A stretch of DNA of 64,000 bases from Camarhynchus parvulus (lineage: Eukaryota > Chordata > Aves > Passeriformes > Thraupidae), in contig NC_044571.1 of assembly GCF_901933205.1 (NCBI RefSeq), positions 12,540,420 to 12,604,419 on the forward strand, in the 5' to 3' direction. Shown here one piece after another: positions 11,626 through 24,352 of this stretch. The notes below the pieces were generated by a model. That model was not told the origin of the DNA and searched no databases. It worked only from the letters and a program-made list of their open reading frames with translations. Numbering within the stretch: position 1 is the stretch's first letter; each line of letters starts with the position of its first letter. The position numbers and the translations under genes are program-made.

Positions 11626-14422
11626 GTTGGTTCAGTCACCAGATCTCAGTATTATTTGTATTTAGTATTTCTGTTCTACTGATTGGGTTATATTGCCTTA
11701 TTAGGAATTCAGACTGCATGTCAAAGTCATGGGAAAAAATAAGCAAAAGACATTAAATGGAGTCAAGTTAAAAGCTTTCAAGGCCTTAACCGTAAAAATA
11801 AGTTACAGTATTATTTTAATGCTATCATTTTAGTTTCTTAAATGTAAAAATATATAATCACCTAAATAAGAAAAAAATGTCTCCTTTTCCATGATTTACC
11901 AAATCATTAACTGCAAATGAATAAATAGTATACTAAATATTATACTAATATTTTCTATTAAACTTCCATCCTTATAAAACTTGAAACTTTTTATGCTATT
12001 TAATTTATTAATATTGGTTTTAGTATTCTAGGAAAATTACATTGAAATAGCTCTATGAGTGTGAATGCTAGAAAATTGTAACTGTTTTTATACAAATACT
12101 TGTGCATTGTCTACAGCTTTTTCTTGAATTAATTCTATACTAATGGCACAGATATAAAGTGAAAATGGATGCTGCTAACTTAAATCACATTCCTGCCAAG
12201 AAATTAATTGGAGAAGCTACAATTAACATATATCAAATTATTAAATTGTGCTATATGGGAAAATAAATACTTTTGTAGGAAAAGCTGTTGAAAGGCAAAA
12301 ATGTTATACTTAAAACAGATTAATATAATTTCTATTAACTCAATTTAGGCAGCATGGTGGAAAATGTATATTACGTCAACACAGGAAGAGTAAAATTAAA
12401 CCTTCGTATAAGAGCAAAAAATCTGGTTAAATGAGTCAAGGGAAGATATTAAAAAATATATCATCTCTTAAGCTACAGGATCCTCCTTTGAAGAGCATTT
12501 AAATAAAAGGTTGGTAAGTACATCTAATTTCCAATACCTTTGAATATTTTTACCATATCATGCTATTATTTTATGAGATCTTTTTGCAGAAACTTATTTT
12601 AGTTCTGCTGATATATGCATTGTCTGTTATAACCATTGCATAAGAAAATATGTTAAATCTCATGTTAATTGCATACATACGGAAATAAAAGCACTAAAGT
12701 TAACATGATGAAGAAAGAAAATATTCCTAGACTTTATCACACCTTAAAAAAATCTGCAACCAATATACATAAAAAGCATGGAAACACATTAAACCAAGTT
12801 CTAAATAAATGATGAATGCTGTTTTGCAATTAACTCAGAATATGGGAAACACCTCTATAAAAAGAATGCATTTTTAAAAAAAATAATTTATGTATGGCAT
12901 CTGGTAGTACAAAGGACTCAAGAAATATATAGAACAGGCTGTTCAGATATTGTGGCAGTGTGGGCAAGTGGAATTTCTTATTCATAGCTTGTGAAACTGT
13001 CAGCTTTTAGCAAATTTAATTGCCTAATATCACAGACTATAGCTTTAGAAATCTCATGATCTTATCTGTGTGCTCCACAAAACTGCTTCTTCATGCTGGA
13101 GCATTCAGAAATGTCCACAAGAGGCTTTCCAACTGCCTTGGCAGAGCTGGAAGATTTACTTGACAGAATTCTTATTTCATTTATGCTTTTAGCTTTGACA
13201 CACAGTCTTTCAAAATGGGCCCCATATGTCAGTGTCCTTGAAAAACTTCACAAGGTTGAGAAAATGGGAGGATGGGAAAAGGGAACTCTGGAGAAGAAAG
13301 TAAATCTGGCAAATAGCACCTTCTAATTAATTTTTTGCGTTGCTCATCATGCTCTACTTCTACCAATTGCAATTAGTATTGCCATAATAAAAAGCATCAT
13401 TTGTCTATTCTTCAACATTTTAGCAGGTTCTTTGCCAAGTTGTGGGATGCTGCTAACACTCAGCTTAGACTGACACGCCTTCACAGTTCAGGTCATGCAT
13501 CACAGCTTGTACTTGTTTTTGACCAAGGTGAGATGAACAACAGCCTACAACTAATTTCAGGATGTAGAAGGACTGGTGAAGTCAGGTGTCAGAGGTAGAA
13601 CTGGCACAAGCAGGGCAGTACACTTCTTTCTGTTACCTTATTGTAGCCTTGGAAGGAGCAATCAGTGCCTTCTGAAAGCCAGATTCATGAGACATTTACA
13701 GGTTTGTGAGACAATGGTTTAGCCTCAGTAAATCCACTTTAAAACCATCAATACATTATATACAGGAGGAGGGCAGCAATTTTTTTTTTTTTAAATGGCT
13801 TTATAGGCAGTCAGTAGTGTCCATTTGCTCTTTCCAGTGCTGGCTAAAATGTCTTTTGGATTGACAATGGTTTCAAAGATAAAGCGTTAATGTTAGAGGT
13901 TAATACTCTACAAAATTTTATCAAAATCTGAGATTATGAGATGTCTAATTACTTGCAGTATTTGTGATAATGCTTTATCCTATCGTCCTTGCTATTCCTA
14001 AAAGTAGGTCTCATGCATCAGCAGTTGCTGAAATTAAATTAATAATTGGACATATAAGAGTCAGCTGCAGATTCAGTGTTAGGAGCTGTTAGATCTGGTA
14101 GCCTAGCCTTGCTGAGGATCCATAATCCCACATGTGACTGGGGGTACCCTTTATGCCCCAGTGTGTACAGGGATCAGACTTTTATCACATAATCTAACAC
14201 CTAGGTACCAGTTTTCTTATCAACATTAATGTACATAATGAGCAGAATCACTGCATGAAGCTGTGCAAGAAAGGACCCCTGAACACTCCCAAAATAAATT
14301 TACTGGGAGTGTTACTGTGACTTCTGTGAAGTGACAGCTCTATCTGACACCATCCTCATACACTCTGTGAAGTCCATCCCACTTGGTTATTTTCACACTT
14401 TTGTCTTCATTTCATTCCACAG
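11626..14422. other. AT-rich unique noncoding sequence
   Basis: Very AT-rich with no recognised element. A short open frame of 77 codons at 13093-13326 and one of 65 codons at 13401-13598 have no familiar motif and no flanking splice signals worth noting. A T-run lies near 13779-13792. Confidence 0.6.
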
Positions 14423-14716
14423 CGCAGCTCTCCATGAACCTCTGCCCACAACGCCCCTTTCCCCCTTCAAAACACATTTCTTCATCTCTCACTGCCTTCT
14501 TGCAGATAGAGGGGTTTCTCTCCATCATATTGATGGAAACATCCCCACCATGGTGCCTGGGACATTCAGTTCTGATAAAAATTTTCTTGTATCTTGGGTA
14601 GAGCTCTTTACAGAGATCTTTATAGAAAAAGATCTGCAAATTTCTCCAATCATCTTTACACTCAAACAAAGTGCCTATTCCTCTTCCACATACTGCAGGT
14701 TCAGTGTTTGGCCTAG
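14423..14716 (+). other. Exon-like segment, not recognised
   Basis: The segment is preceded by a pyrimidine-rich acceptor (TTTCATTCCACAG ending at 14422) and followed by a good donor (AG/GTAAGA beginning at 14717). It is 294 bases, exactly 98 codons, and stays open in one plus frame that runs from 14331 to 14720. The antisense strand is also open for 85 codons. The peptide has no domain I recognise. Splice-like pairs arise by chance in this much sequence, so this is only a candidate noncoding-RNA or coding exon. Confidence 0.12.
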
Positions 14717-17700
14717 GTAAGAATTGAGAGAACCAAGCCTAGTGCTCAACCAGGAATAAAATTATTATCTGGTTCTTATATTCTACAAAACATTTCCCCT
14801 TTGTACTTCCTGCTCCTATTATTTTCTGGATTTTAGTTATAAGTCTCACTGGCTCCAGGCCAGCATCTCAGTGATATGATTTCATCATTGTCATGCTCCA
14901 TGGGTGAGTGTAGAAAAGATATAAGGTAATTCTGCAGTCGGAGGGATAAAAAAAAACCCATATACAAAAAACCCCAGGTGTCCTATGGAGCTCCAAAACC
15001 AGTGAGTGCTCTTTCCTGATCCACTGTTATTTGCATTTGTTCAATTCAAGTATAAAGGCTTTCAGACATTGTGTGGCATCCCTTTCAGTCAGAACTTTCA
15101 GCCATTGACCAAACTCCCATTGAGACAGTCTGGAAATTGCCTGCTGTAAGTTTACAGGACACAGTAAGGTTTCAACATCCCGGGCCATACAGGGGAGGAA
15201 GAACAGATATATATTTATATATATACATGCTGATGGACTCAGACATCACAGTTAACATACAGAAGGTCCCTCATTCAGCCCATATGTGGGAGCTTTGGTG
15301 GGTATTGCCCTCTTGTAATAGCTGTGGGAGAGCTCCCATATCAAGGAAGAAGTATGGATGCTTTGTTCTTGAGGCACTAGACACTTATAGCAGATAGACA
15401 GATAGCTCTGAGAAGAAGAATTATGGTTAAAAGACTGATATCTAGGAAAGATTTTAACACCTGGCTTATTTATAAAATTATTAATATTTCTTTCTTTTCT
15501 TATTATTATTATGTATAGATTTGTTTTACATGGAAGAGTTCTCACCTAAGCCAGTTCTGATTGACAAAGCCTTGTTGAAAATGCCAAAAGCTAACTTTTG
15601 CAGTCTTTAAAGCTAGATGTAATTGTTGCTTAAATAACTGTGATTTATCATGGAAATAAGGGAATTGACTTTTTTTACCATCTATGTCACAAAATAACCT
15701 TGCAATATTTAGATAGCATGAAGCTGGAGGAGGTGGTTCAGAAACTCTGTGAATGCCTTTGCATCAATATCTGCTGGTGTTTGGAGAAAGCTGACATTAT
15801 TTGTATTTCTTAGTCCTCAGGGAAAGATTTGAAAGACATGACTAATAAAGGTCTTGCTCAGTCTAGAGTTTCTGTTAATCTGATTAAAAATATGCTAATA
15901 TATATTTTAGAATGACGGGCATCTGTGGGTAAGAATTAGTGCAAAACTCTTCAGCCAGGAAACAAGATGAGAACCAACATGGGCAAGATCAGTTCATTTT
16001 CAATGTTTGTCAGTCACAGACTTGCAGCCTGGATTAGCCTTGGCTCATGTCTTGTGCTGTGTTGTGGCTGTGCATAGAAAGAGAACAGGCAGAGAATCAA
16101 AGAAAAGTTAATAGAAAACTAGACTTCATTAATCTACTGAATATCAAGAAATTCGTTTCATATGACAAATGTCATAAAAATTTAAGGGGAGACAGAGTGA
16201 CTTTGAACAACCTCACAAAACAGCAAAAAAATATGCAGTGAAGAAAAATATTTTAAAATTTGCGTATATGTATACTATTTTCAAGAATAAACTTCTCCTG
16301 CTTAAGCATTGAGAGTGTCAGACGCGTGAGAGAGAGAACATGGTCCCTACCTTCAAAACCAACTCGAATGAGGAAACCAGCTGAAGTGAATAATGTATAC
16401 AAAACCAGCAAAATGAAGGTCATTTTAGCAATTAAAAGGATAAGTGAACAGTACAGATATTTTTAGTGGTACTGAAATGAGATTGTATACATGCAATCCA
16501 TGAGCAACAAGTCAAAGACGTCAGCCTTTAGCAGAATAGGGTGACTTTGTTTTTATTAACTGCAACATGCCTACTTCCCAATTTCATTTTTACCTTCCAA
16601 AAAGATCTTTACTGAAGGATATCAGAACTAAACATACAAATCAGAACTAATACACACTTATTTTTACTATACATACAAAATAGGGGAGATGGTGTGTTTA
16701 TTTGGGGTTTTCTATTATTGCTTGTTTGTGGGTAGGTTTTTTCCTTGAAGTGCTATACTGAAGCAAATAATATCTGAAAAGAACAGAAAAGTTTAGAATT
16801 TTAGTTTCGAGCATTTTGCAAACAAGTACAGATTAAAACATGTACCAACTTGTCACTGTCATATTCAATTCAATGAGTTGGGAGGAAACAGTATAAAAAA
16901 TATTTTTTAAAAAATAAATTAAGACTCTGTGGAGTTAGGTGTGCATTTCTTAGAATTACACACTAATACCAGCAAAGCAAGGCTAGTAATTTTAAATTTT
17001 GTCTTACTGAAGATGAGGCGGTGTGTAACCGTACTTGAAAAGAAATTGGGAATTTCAAGGGGTCCCATAAAGGCAAATTCCATGAGTGAGGTTATGAATA
17101 TGACTCATTGGGCAGTATCTTGTTCCCTAAATACACATATCAATTGATATTTTGAAAGCTACAAAATGTCTTAGACATGTGCATGTAGCTGCTGTTTGTG
17201 ACACAGAACACCCACAAAATATTATTTTTTAGATAGTATTATATTTCTAGACCAGTAAATGAAGGTGACAGGACACCTAAAATGACACCAGGTGCTTTTA
17301 GTCAGAAAACTGGATCTAATTCCAAGTCTCTAACAGAGCCTGATAGCACAACATAGAGATAGGCAGCTACCCTTACTGTATGATGAAGTGAATTTGTTGT
17401 CACTCTAGACAGACACAAGTGACACCATAGCTAGACTGAGGGGAAAGGGGGAAAAAGACAGTGCTTTTTCTCTCTTACAGTAAAATGTCTTAGTTCTGGG
17501 GTAAAAATCCTAGTTTAGATTAAAAAAAAAGAAAAATTAAAAAGAGGATTGCTGCCTCTAGGAAGACATAAGTTATGCCAAGCATTGAAAAACATTCATA
17601 AACTGAATTAGAGTAGATGTGTTACAATTTTCAGATTGCAGTTACGTGAAAGTTGTTAAGTGCAAAGCTTAACTGAAGAGGAAGATTGTGATAAAATTTC

Positions 17701-18569
17701 TTGGAAGTAGCAGTTATCAAAAACTCGGCTTTTGAAAACTGGAAACTTGGGGGAGGTTGCACACAGAGGCAGTGAGAGCATTTCAATGCAGATTTGTCTG
17801 TGGGTCTGGAATAACTGGCACATTTTCCCACGGCTCTTCACAATGTAACCACTAGAGTGGATGAGGGTAGTTGAACAGTGACACCTGTCCCCAGAAATCC
17901 TAGAGCCCACCCTGAATAATTACAGCAATTCTATAACTGTGAGTATGCAGAAATGAATCATAAGGAAGGATCTGAATGAGATTTCTGCAGAGAAATTCAG
18001 CAATCAGATACTACATTTGCAAGCACAGTACTGAAGACACAGCCCACAGTGATAAAGATTTACTTACTCAGACATAGGAACGAGGTCCAAAGGGTATCAG
18101 ATCTCTTCCTTAGGCCAAAGAAATGAGATACACTAATGTTTCTTGTCTGTGTATTGTCTTCATCTGTTACTGACAGAGATAGAACAGGCAGAAAAGAGCC
18201 TGGCAGGTCACACTTTCAAGATCATTGAAGGACCTTCTCGTTTAGATTTGGGTTACCCAAGCATGGCAACTGAGTGCTGACAGCACTCAGAAGAAAATAG
18301 TGTGTATAGTTCTATAGAAATTCTGCAAGCCACTTCTCAAGCCTACAGGCTTGCTTCTCAAATACTGAACAATAAAACTATTTTGCATTACAAATAATCA
18401 CAGATCTACTGGGGCACTATAACTGCCATTGAGAGACCCCCACACATGATATTTAGAACTCAATATGTGTATTGGACTTGGTACTTCTAAAATTTACTTG
18501 ATACTCTTTTTCTGAGATACAAAAACTAACAGTCAGGAGAGTTTAAAGGAGTGCAAAATTGCTTTCCAG
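14717..18569. other. AT-rich unique noncoding sequence
   Basis: No recognised gene or transposon. An open frame of 108 codons at 15071-15397 contains an AT-dinucleotide patch near 15208-15226 and has no known motif. An imperfect inverted repeat lies at 15281-15341. Other open frames are under 85 codons. Confidence 0.6.
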
Positions 18570-19180
18570 CTGGTTGGCCTCCAGCATGTACTGGTGTATG
18601 GGTTCTTTTCTTCCCAGGTTTGGGACTCTGCACTTCCCTGTGTTGAATGGCATGAGGTTCCCAGCAGCCCAGCTCATTTCTCCAGTCTGTCAAGGTCCCT
18701 CTGGATGGCAGCACAGCCCTCTGACATATCATCTACTCCTCCCAGTTTAGGTCTGCAGCAAACATACTGCAGGTGCACTCTGGCCCTCACCCAGATCATT
18801 TAGGAAGATGTTGAACCAGATTGAACTATGGTCTATATTGCTTATTTATGGCCCCCAACTGGATTTAGTGCCACTGAACATCACTCTCTAGGCCCTACCA
18901 TTAATTTCCAATCCACCTCACTGTCTTCTTGGCCAGTCCATACATCAACAGGCTTTCTATGAAGATCTTCTCGGAGACAGTGCCAAATTTCTTACATAAA
19001 CTCAATATAAATAAATCCACTGCTCTCCTGATATTCACCAAGGAATTTCATTGTTGAAGTTTCTCAGGTTGGTCAGTTATGACTTCCCCCAGTGATGCCA
19101 AGATGACTACTCCTGATGACCTCCTTGTGCTTCATGTGCCACAAAATGATTTTTATCCTGAGCAGATGCTCATTCATAAA
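18570..19180 (-). mobile_element. CR1 LINE fragment: C-terminal part of ORF2 reverse transcriptase, degraded
   Basis: Translation of the minus strand across 18570-18660 gives FNTGKCRVPNLGRK and then IHQYMLEA, which resembles the conserved block after the catalytic loop in avian CR1 reverse transcriptases. The segment upstream on that strand, near 18740-18765, corresponds to the catalytic loop. It reads F-A-A-D here, where CR1 normally has F-A-D-D, so the first catalytic aspartate is lost. Conserved stretches continue to about 19180, including the block matching ACTACTCCTGATGACCTCCT. Stop codons and frameshifts interrupt it throughout. It is a dead fragment; no 3' tail is attached at 18570, so both ends are truncated. 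Confidence 0.85.
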
Positions 19181-19204
19181 TAATTTCTGGAGTCATAAAA
19201 ACTA

Positions 19205-19630
19205 AACCCTACTTCTGGTAACAGCTCTGCTAACAGCTGTTGGCATACAGTATCAGCTTTGCCACTTTAGCCTCAGGATTGAGAACACCACCTAGGCCCC
19301 TAGAGCTCTGCAGTCACTATGGGTACTCTCCAGATTTTTCCATTGTTGCCCACAAGAGAGAACTTCTGGGGATAATATTCAGAGTGATGGACACACTTCA
19401 GCAGTCCCTCTGCAACATCTTGGATCCAGGCACCCATAAGCAGCAAACTTTAGACAGCAGGTCAGGCTGGCAGACAGTTCCTCTGTGCCTTGCTGTAAGA
19501 AGTCACCCACTATTATCCCTCACCTTTTACTGCTGGTGGAGTACCATGGGTTAGGGTCACTGCATCCAGATGTCTCACTGGAATCCACATCTGGCTCCTC
19601 CTCAGCTTTGAGGTCAGTAGACCTATTTTG
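19205..19630 (-). mobile_element. CR1 LINE fragment: ORF1 esterase (SGNH-type) region, degraded
   Basis: On the minus strand, near 19500-19520, the translation reads IIVGDFLQQGTE, matching the block I region (G-D-S-type nucleophile motif) of the esterase domain of avian CR1 ORF1. The usual serine is replaced by phenylalanine here. The downstream segments, near 19400-19470 and 19250-19310, align in order with the rest of the domain, including the stretch that encodes the final V-V-F-S block. Frameshifts and stops are present and no long ORF survives. The fragment lies in the same orientation as, and directly upstream of, the reverse-transcriptase fragment at 18570-19180. This suggests one CR1 copy that lost the middle of the element. 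Confidence 0.8.
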
Positions 19631-19642
19631 TAGTTACAAACC

Positions 19643-19712
19643 ACTTACTTTTGTTACTTTTGTTACTTTTGTTACTTATTTATTTTATTTTAATTTATTT
19701 TATTATTTTTTC
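19643..19712. repeat. Tandem TTTTGTTAC repeat followed by an A/T-rich tract
   Basis: A 9-bp unit TTTTGTTAC repeats three times at about 19643-19677, followed by a TTTAT/TTTAA-rich stretch to 19712. It directly abuts the upstream edge of the CR1 ORF1 fragment. Confidence 0.85.
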
Positions 19713-21260
19713 CTAAATTGCAGAGATATAATTTAATTGTTATCTGAGTAGTGTAACTTCTCACTGTATCTTATTATCGTACCCTGGCATGCACTGTTTG
19801 ACAGAGAATAATATGACAGAGTTCCTTTCATTGGTTTGTGCTCTTGGCTACTGGTGTGACTGGTGATGAGACAATTAGTCATGTAAAGCTCCTGGTGAAA
19901 CCAGACAGAGCTACTAGTCAGGAAAAAAAGCCTTGTTTTCCATGCTTGCAGAAGAGTTCTATTCCCAGAGATCAACAAAACTTTCTATATCTTGGAGAAT
20001 GAGTTATAAGTAGTTTTAGACAAGACTATTTAAAGTGGGGTTTTGGGAAATGTTTCAGCAATGGTAAAATACTTGGAAATTCTTCAACATGATCAGAATG
20101 TCCAAGTTTTGATGAAAGCTTCTATTTGAGTCAATGACCTGTGGGTATATGGCAAAACACAGTGTGCAAGTAGTGGTTAGTACCAGCAATGTCTGTCAGT
20201 TCAGTGGATTTACTTATTTGTGGTTTGTACTTATTGATTACCAAACAAATCGGCCAGAAATGCTGTAGTTTATAGCTAAGCTGAAACATAAGTTAGGGAT
20301 TGCTGCTGGAAAATGTCTTCAGTTTAAGATTCAATTTAAAAGAAAACAACATTGCCTTCAGTTTCCCCTTGAATACCAACTTTTCCTCTTTCAGAAAGGT
20401 TTTATCATTAGTTATTGTTATATGTGAATTTTCTCTTTGTCAGTCCTACACCATTCATTAAATTGGTTTCTTGCCTTGCAAGGTTTTTGATCATCAGGGA
20501 CATAAATCAAACTGTCCCTCTATTCTTTTTGCATTTATTTTCCTTGCATGCAATGTTTTCTCACATCTTTTACTTTTTTCTAATTCTCAGAAGTTTTATG
20601 GTAGTTTTCAACTTTCACATTCAGATCTTTGCTTCTGCTCTGATAAACCTTTTTCCTCTATTCTTAGAATAGTCTCCTGTCTCATGAAGAAATACTTTCA
20701 CAAATAATTTTTCTTCACACACATGAATAGTTATAAAGTATGTTCTCTCCTTTTGATGTGTCCTTTGTATTTTAGATTAAGGTGCTAAAGATTCAGTCTA
20801 TGTATCATGGAAATGTATGACAGTTTAATAAATCAATCCTAAAAATATCCATCTCAGTACTTTCTAAACTTCAGAATATTATATTTAATGAATCAATTTA
20901 AGTGGTTAATTTTCCATATTTGCAATAGGTGTGGAGTATGATATAAAAATACAGATCTGCTATTTTACATAAGTTTATAAAGGTTGAAGGAAGTTTCTGT
21001 CTTTCATAGTAATAGAGTACATATCACACCAAAAAAGATAAAAATTAGGTATACATGCGCACAGAAATAGAAAGATTTGGTTTTGTTGTTTTTTTTTGGT
21101 TTTTTTTGTTTGTTTTTTTGTGTGTGTGTATTCCAACCTTCATTTGAAATTAAGAAAAAAGGTGAAAACAAAACATAGCTAAGAATAATTGAACAAAAAT
21201 TTTGTTTGTTTACTTTTACTATTCATCCTTTTCATGGAACTACTTTTTCTATGTGACAAA
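19713..21260. other. AT-rich unique noncoding sequence with a T/G tract
   Basis: No gene or transposon recognised. Open frames at 20415-20707 are hydrophobic and pyrimidine-driven and are not supported as genes. An imperfect T/G-rich low-complexity tract occupies about 21078-21131, ending in a short GT run. Confidence 0.6.
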
Positions 21261-21838
21261 GGTGCTGGTTTTGGCTGGGGTAGACTTAATTTTCTTCTCA
21301 GTGGCTGGCATGGGGGTGAGTTTTGGATTTGTGCTAATACACATGATACACAGGGTTGATAATTTGAGATAGTTTTTGTTGCTGAGCAGGGCTTGCACCA
21401 AGCCAAGGCCTTTCCTGCTCTTTTTACTGCCACACTGGTGGGAAACTGGAAGGAGACACAGCTGGGACAGGTGATCCCCAACGACCAAAGGGATATTCCA
21501 GGCCATCATGCTCAGCATATAAAGTTATGGAAAGAAGGAGGAAAGCGGAACACTTTTGGAGTCGTGGTGTTTTGTCTTTCCAAGTCACTGTTACACAGTT
21601 GGATCCTGGCTTTCCTGGAGATGGCTGAACACCTGCCAGCCCATGGGAAGCCATGACTGAATATCTTGTTTTGCTTTGCTTTTGTGTGTAGCTATTTCTT
21701 TTCCTACTGAGCTGTCTTTATCTCAACCTGCAAGTTTTCCAGCTTTTACTCTTTCAGTTGTTTCCCTGATCCTGCTGGTGGGGGAGTAAACAAGGGGCTG
21801 CAAGGTATTTTGTGTCCGGATGGGGTTAAACCATGACA
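21261..21838 (+). mobile_element. Solo LTR of avian ERVL type (GGLTR/TguLTR-like), copy 1
   Basis: The 578-bp element reads in the sense direction from GTGCTGGTTTTGGCTGGGG to GGGGTTAAACCATGACA, the recognisable two ends of a common avian LTR family. The first base of the terminal TG appears mutated to G. The flanks are ACAAA (21256-21260) and ATAAA (21839-21843), a 5-bp target duplication with one mismatch, as expected for ERVL. Internal landmarks are GCATATAAAG near 21516-21525, which fits a TATA box, and the conserved block TTCCTGGAGATGGCTGAACA near 21611-21630. There is no internal retroviral region, so it is a solo LTR. A related, older copy is at about 55640-56190 in the same orientation. 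Confidence 0.87.
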
Positions 21839-24301
21839 ATAAATGAGAAATAGGAGAAATTATGTTAAAATCCTTATTAAACCAAAATGTGTTGAAAAGC
21901 ATAGATTTGTATTCCTGTACCTGAATAAAAAGTGTAGTTTTGCATCAGTGGAAGCATCTGAAGCAAGAGTAACTTACACTGTATATTTGTATCAGTCCTG
22001 AATATGGAGTGGAACAGAGATGAAGTCCAGCTAGAACACTGCTTTTCTTATGATAACTAAAACTACATTAAACATCACCTGAGGAAAACCCTGTGGAAGG
22101 AATTGGTGTGAAAGATTTCCATTATTAGGAGGTATGTATTAGAATAATGATTTTTGCAGCAAGGTCTATCCAAAGTACCTTGCAATTGAATGATACATTC
22201 CATCAGACTTAACACAAAAAAATCCTAAATGAAAATCATATTTACCATATTTTTTCTCTCTTTTAAAAAGATATCATAAGTTACTTTAAAAGGAGACATT
22301 CAAATTCCAAAACATTTCTAGTATTTTAAATTGGATTTGCATGTTTTGGAAAACACATTGAAATGTCCATTTTTGGGAGAACAATCTTGCTCCTTTTTAT
22401 AAATCACACAAGACAATGCTTCTGATCAAACATTTATTTATGAAAATTTTTTCTTATGATATCCTAGTATCTAATTTTCTCTCTTAAGTCAGATTTGGTG
22501 GTGGTGTGGAAACACTTCTTATTTAAAACAGTTGTCTCAGAGGCCTGTCTAGTCTACCATTGCTCATTTTGCCTTGACATTTATGCAGCAATATCTGCTT
22601 GGAGTTAATAGAGTTAGGTAAGTCTGGGCAGTGTTCCAAAAGGAACCATTTTGCTTTACAATGAAGCAATCCCTACTCAACGCAATTCCAGAAATATCCA
22701 TCCTTGGCTGAATGACATATTTATGATTCCTCAGTGTTATTTCATTTTTCTGAGTTCCACCAATATTTGTAGTACCAGTTGCAACTTACTTATTTCAGTC
22801 AACAGCATCAAGTCATTTTTAAGTCTGTTCTCAGGCTTCATGATATAAATCAATACAAGCAAAGGATTGTATTTGCCAGAACGTGGTTCTTTACTGGATA
22901 CTGAAAGATACCTCTTCCAAACCAAATAAATATTTACCCAAGAAAACTATATTTTGCTTCTGTTTACTTTTGAAAATTTGGCATTCCCAGTTTTATAAAG
23001 GATTGTGTAAGCCCTTTCCCTTTGGCCATGATACATGCAACACTCCTCAGCCACTAAAGAATAAAAAGTCTTTCAGAGACTTTTAGTCTCTCATGACAGA
23101 GAGAAAAGCCATGTTTATAGAACTTAGTCCCAGACCACAAGAAAAGGAAAATACTGTGTTTCTGTGATAGTGCTCCCATGCAGAGATTTTGCCGTTCTCT
23201 CTTCACCCAGGATGGTATTTGGATAGGGAACACTGCAAGTCAAGAAGCAGCTATACAGAAAGTCATGCTTTCAGCTAGACATGGGTAAAAAATTGTTAAA
23301 AAACAATGACAAGGGAAGCACAAAATTGTTCTGAAGCATGAACAAAGCCAAGGGAGCATTTTTAATCTCATCAGCTCCAATACTGATTCTTTTGGGGTGG
23401 CCCGTGTCAAGCCACTGAATTTCACCAGCAGCATTACCTGAGGCATAAAAGATAGTAGTCATGCTTAACTAGCTGTATCATAAAATTCATGAAGATTCAC
23501 TGGTTTGTACTTGTAGCATTTGAAGATAGGAATTTTAAATAAACACTTTCTTGTTAAATACAGACAGACTAGTTTTATTATAATTCTAATAAGCTAGGTA
23601 CCAGAAACATTTGTGCATCCACTTTTCTACAAAAGTGTCTGTTTCAAACTGATAAGCATGCTTCTGAGTTCTGTAGCTGGAACACATTCTGTTAATAGTG
23701 TGCTCTGTGCTCCAAGAAGCATCTCGGCACAACTTCTCAAATGTATGCAGACTAGACCTTGTTTAAACTTCAAGTTGTAAACTCTTGTTCTTTAATTAGG
23801 TAGTGTAGTAGCCCTGGATGTTTAGTGTCACCTGTCCAACACTTTTGCCTGTCTCTTGTGTGCTGTCCTTACTGGGAATTTTTTTAAAAACCTCAAATTT
23901 CCAGGAGTTTAAAAATCAGGTGTATATCTTGATTTTCAATGGAATTATTTGTGTATTCTTAGACGCTATAAAGCCACAGGCTCCATTTAATGTATCATGA
24001 TTAGTAGATCTGTACTTATTAAGTAGCTTACATTGATAACAGAATGCTATGGTCATTGCTCTTTACGGTAATAGCCTACATTTAGGAGGAAAAATAAATG
24101 TACATAATAAGTATTCCATTCAGTTTTAAGGACTAGCTGAAGTGATTATTAGCTTCATTTGTTAGCATTATACAATTGATGCATACATTACATATGTACT
24201 ACGTTCACACTGAGAAAATAACTGAATTTCTACAACAACAACACAAATTAGGACTTTTTACACTAAAATTTTATACACTACACAGTATGCTCACTGCAAG
24301 A
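21839..24301. other. AT-rich unique noncoding sequence
   Basis: Nothing recognised as a gene or a transposon. Open frames are 60-68 codons and unremarkable. Confidence 0.6.
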
Positions 24302-24352
24302 ACCCACTTCTGCTAAGTGGGTGTAAGGTGAGCACTTGGTGCTTACTTTAAA
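24302..24352. other. Two adjacent hairpins
   Basis: The first hairpin pairs ACCCACTT (24302-24309) with AAGTGGGT (24315-24322), a perfect 8-bp stem with a 5-base loop. Immediately downstream, GTGAGCAC and GTGCTTAC form a second near-perfect stem around a 3-base loop. No function is known; short dyads such as these do occur by chance. Confidence 0.5.

Noticed and set aside
11373..11756. 127-codon plus frame
   Set aside because: Antisense to the CR1 3' untranslated region.
15281..15341. Long hairpin with GGGAGCT/AGCTCCC arms
   Set aside because: The stem is short and bulged, with a loop of about 35 bases; expected by chance at this scale.
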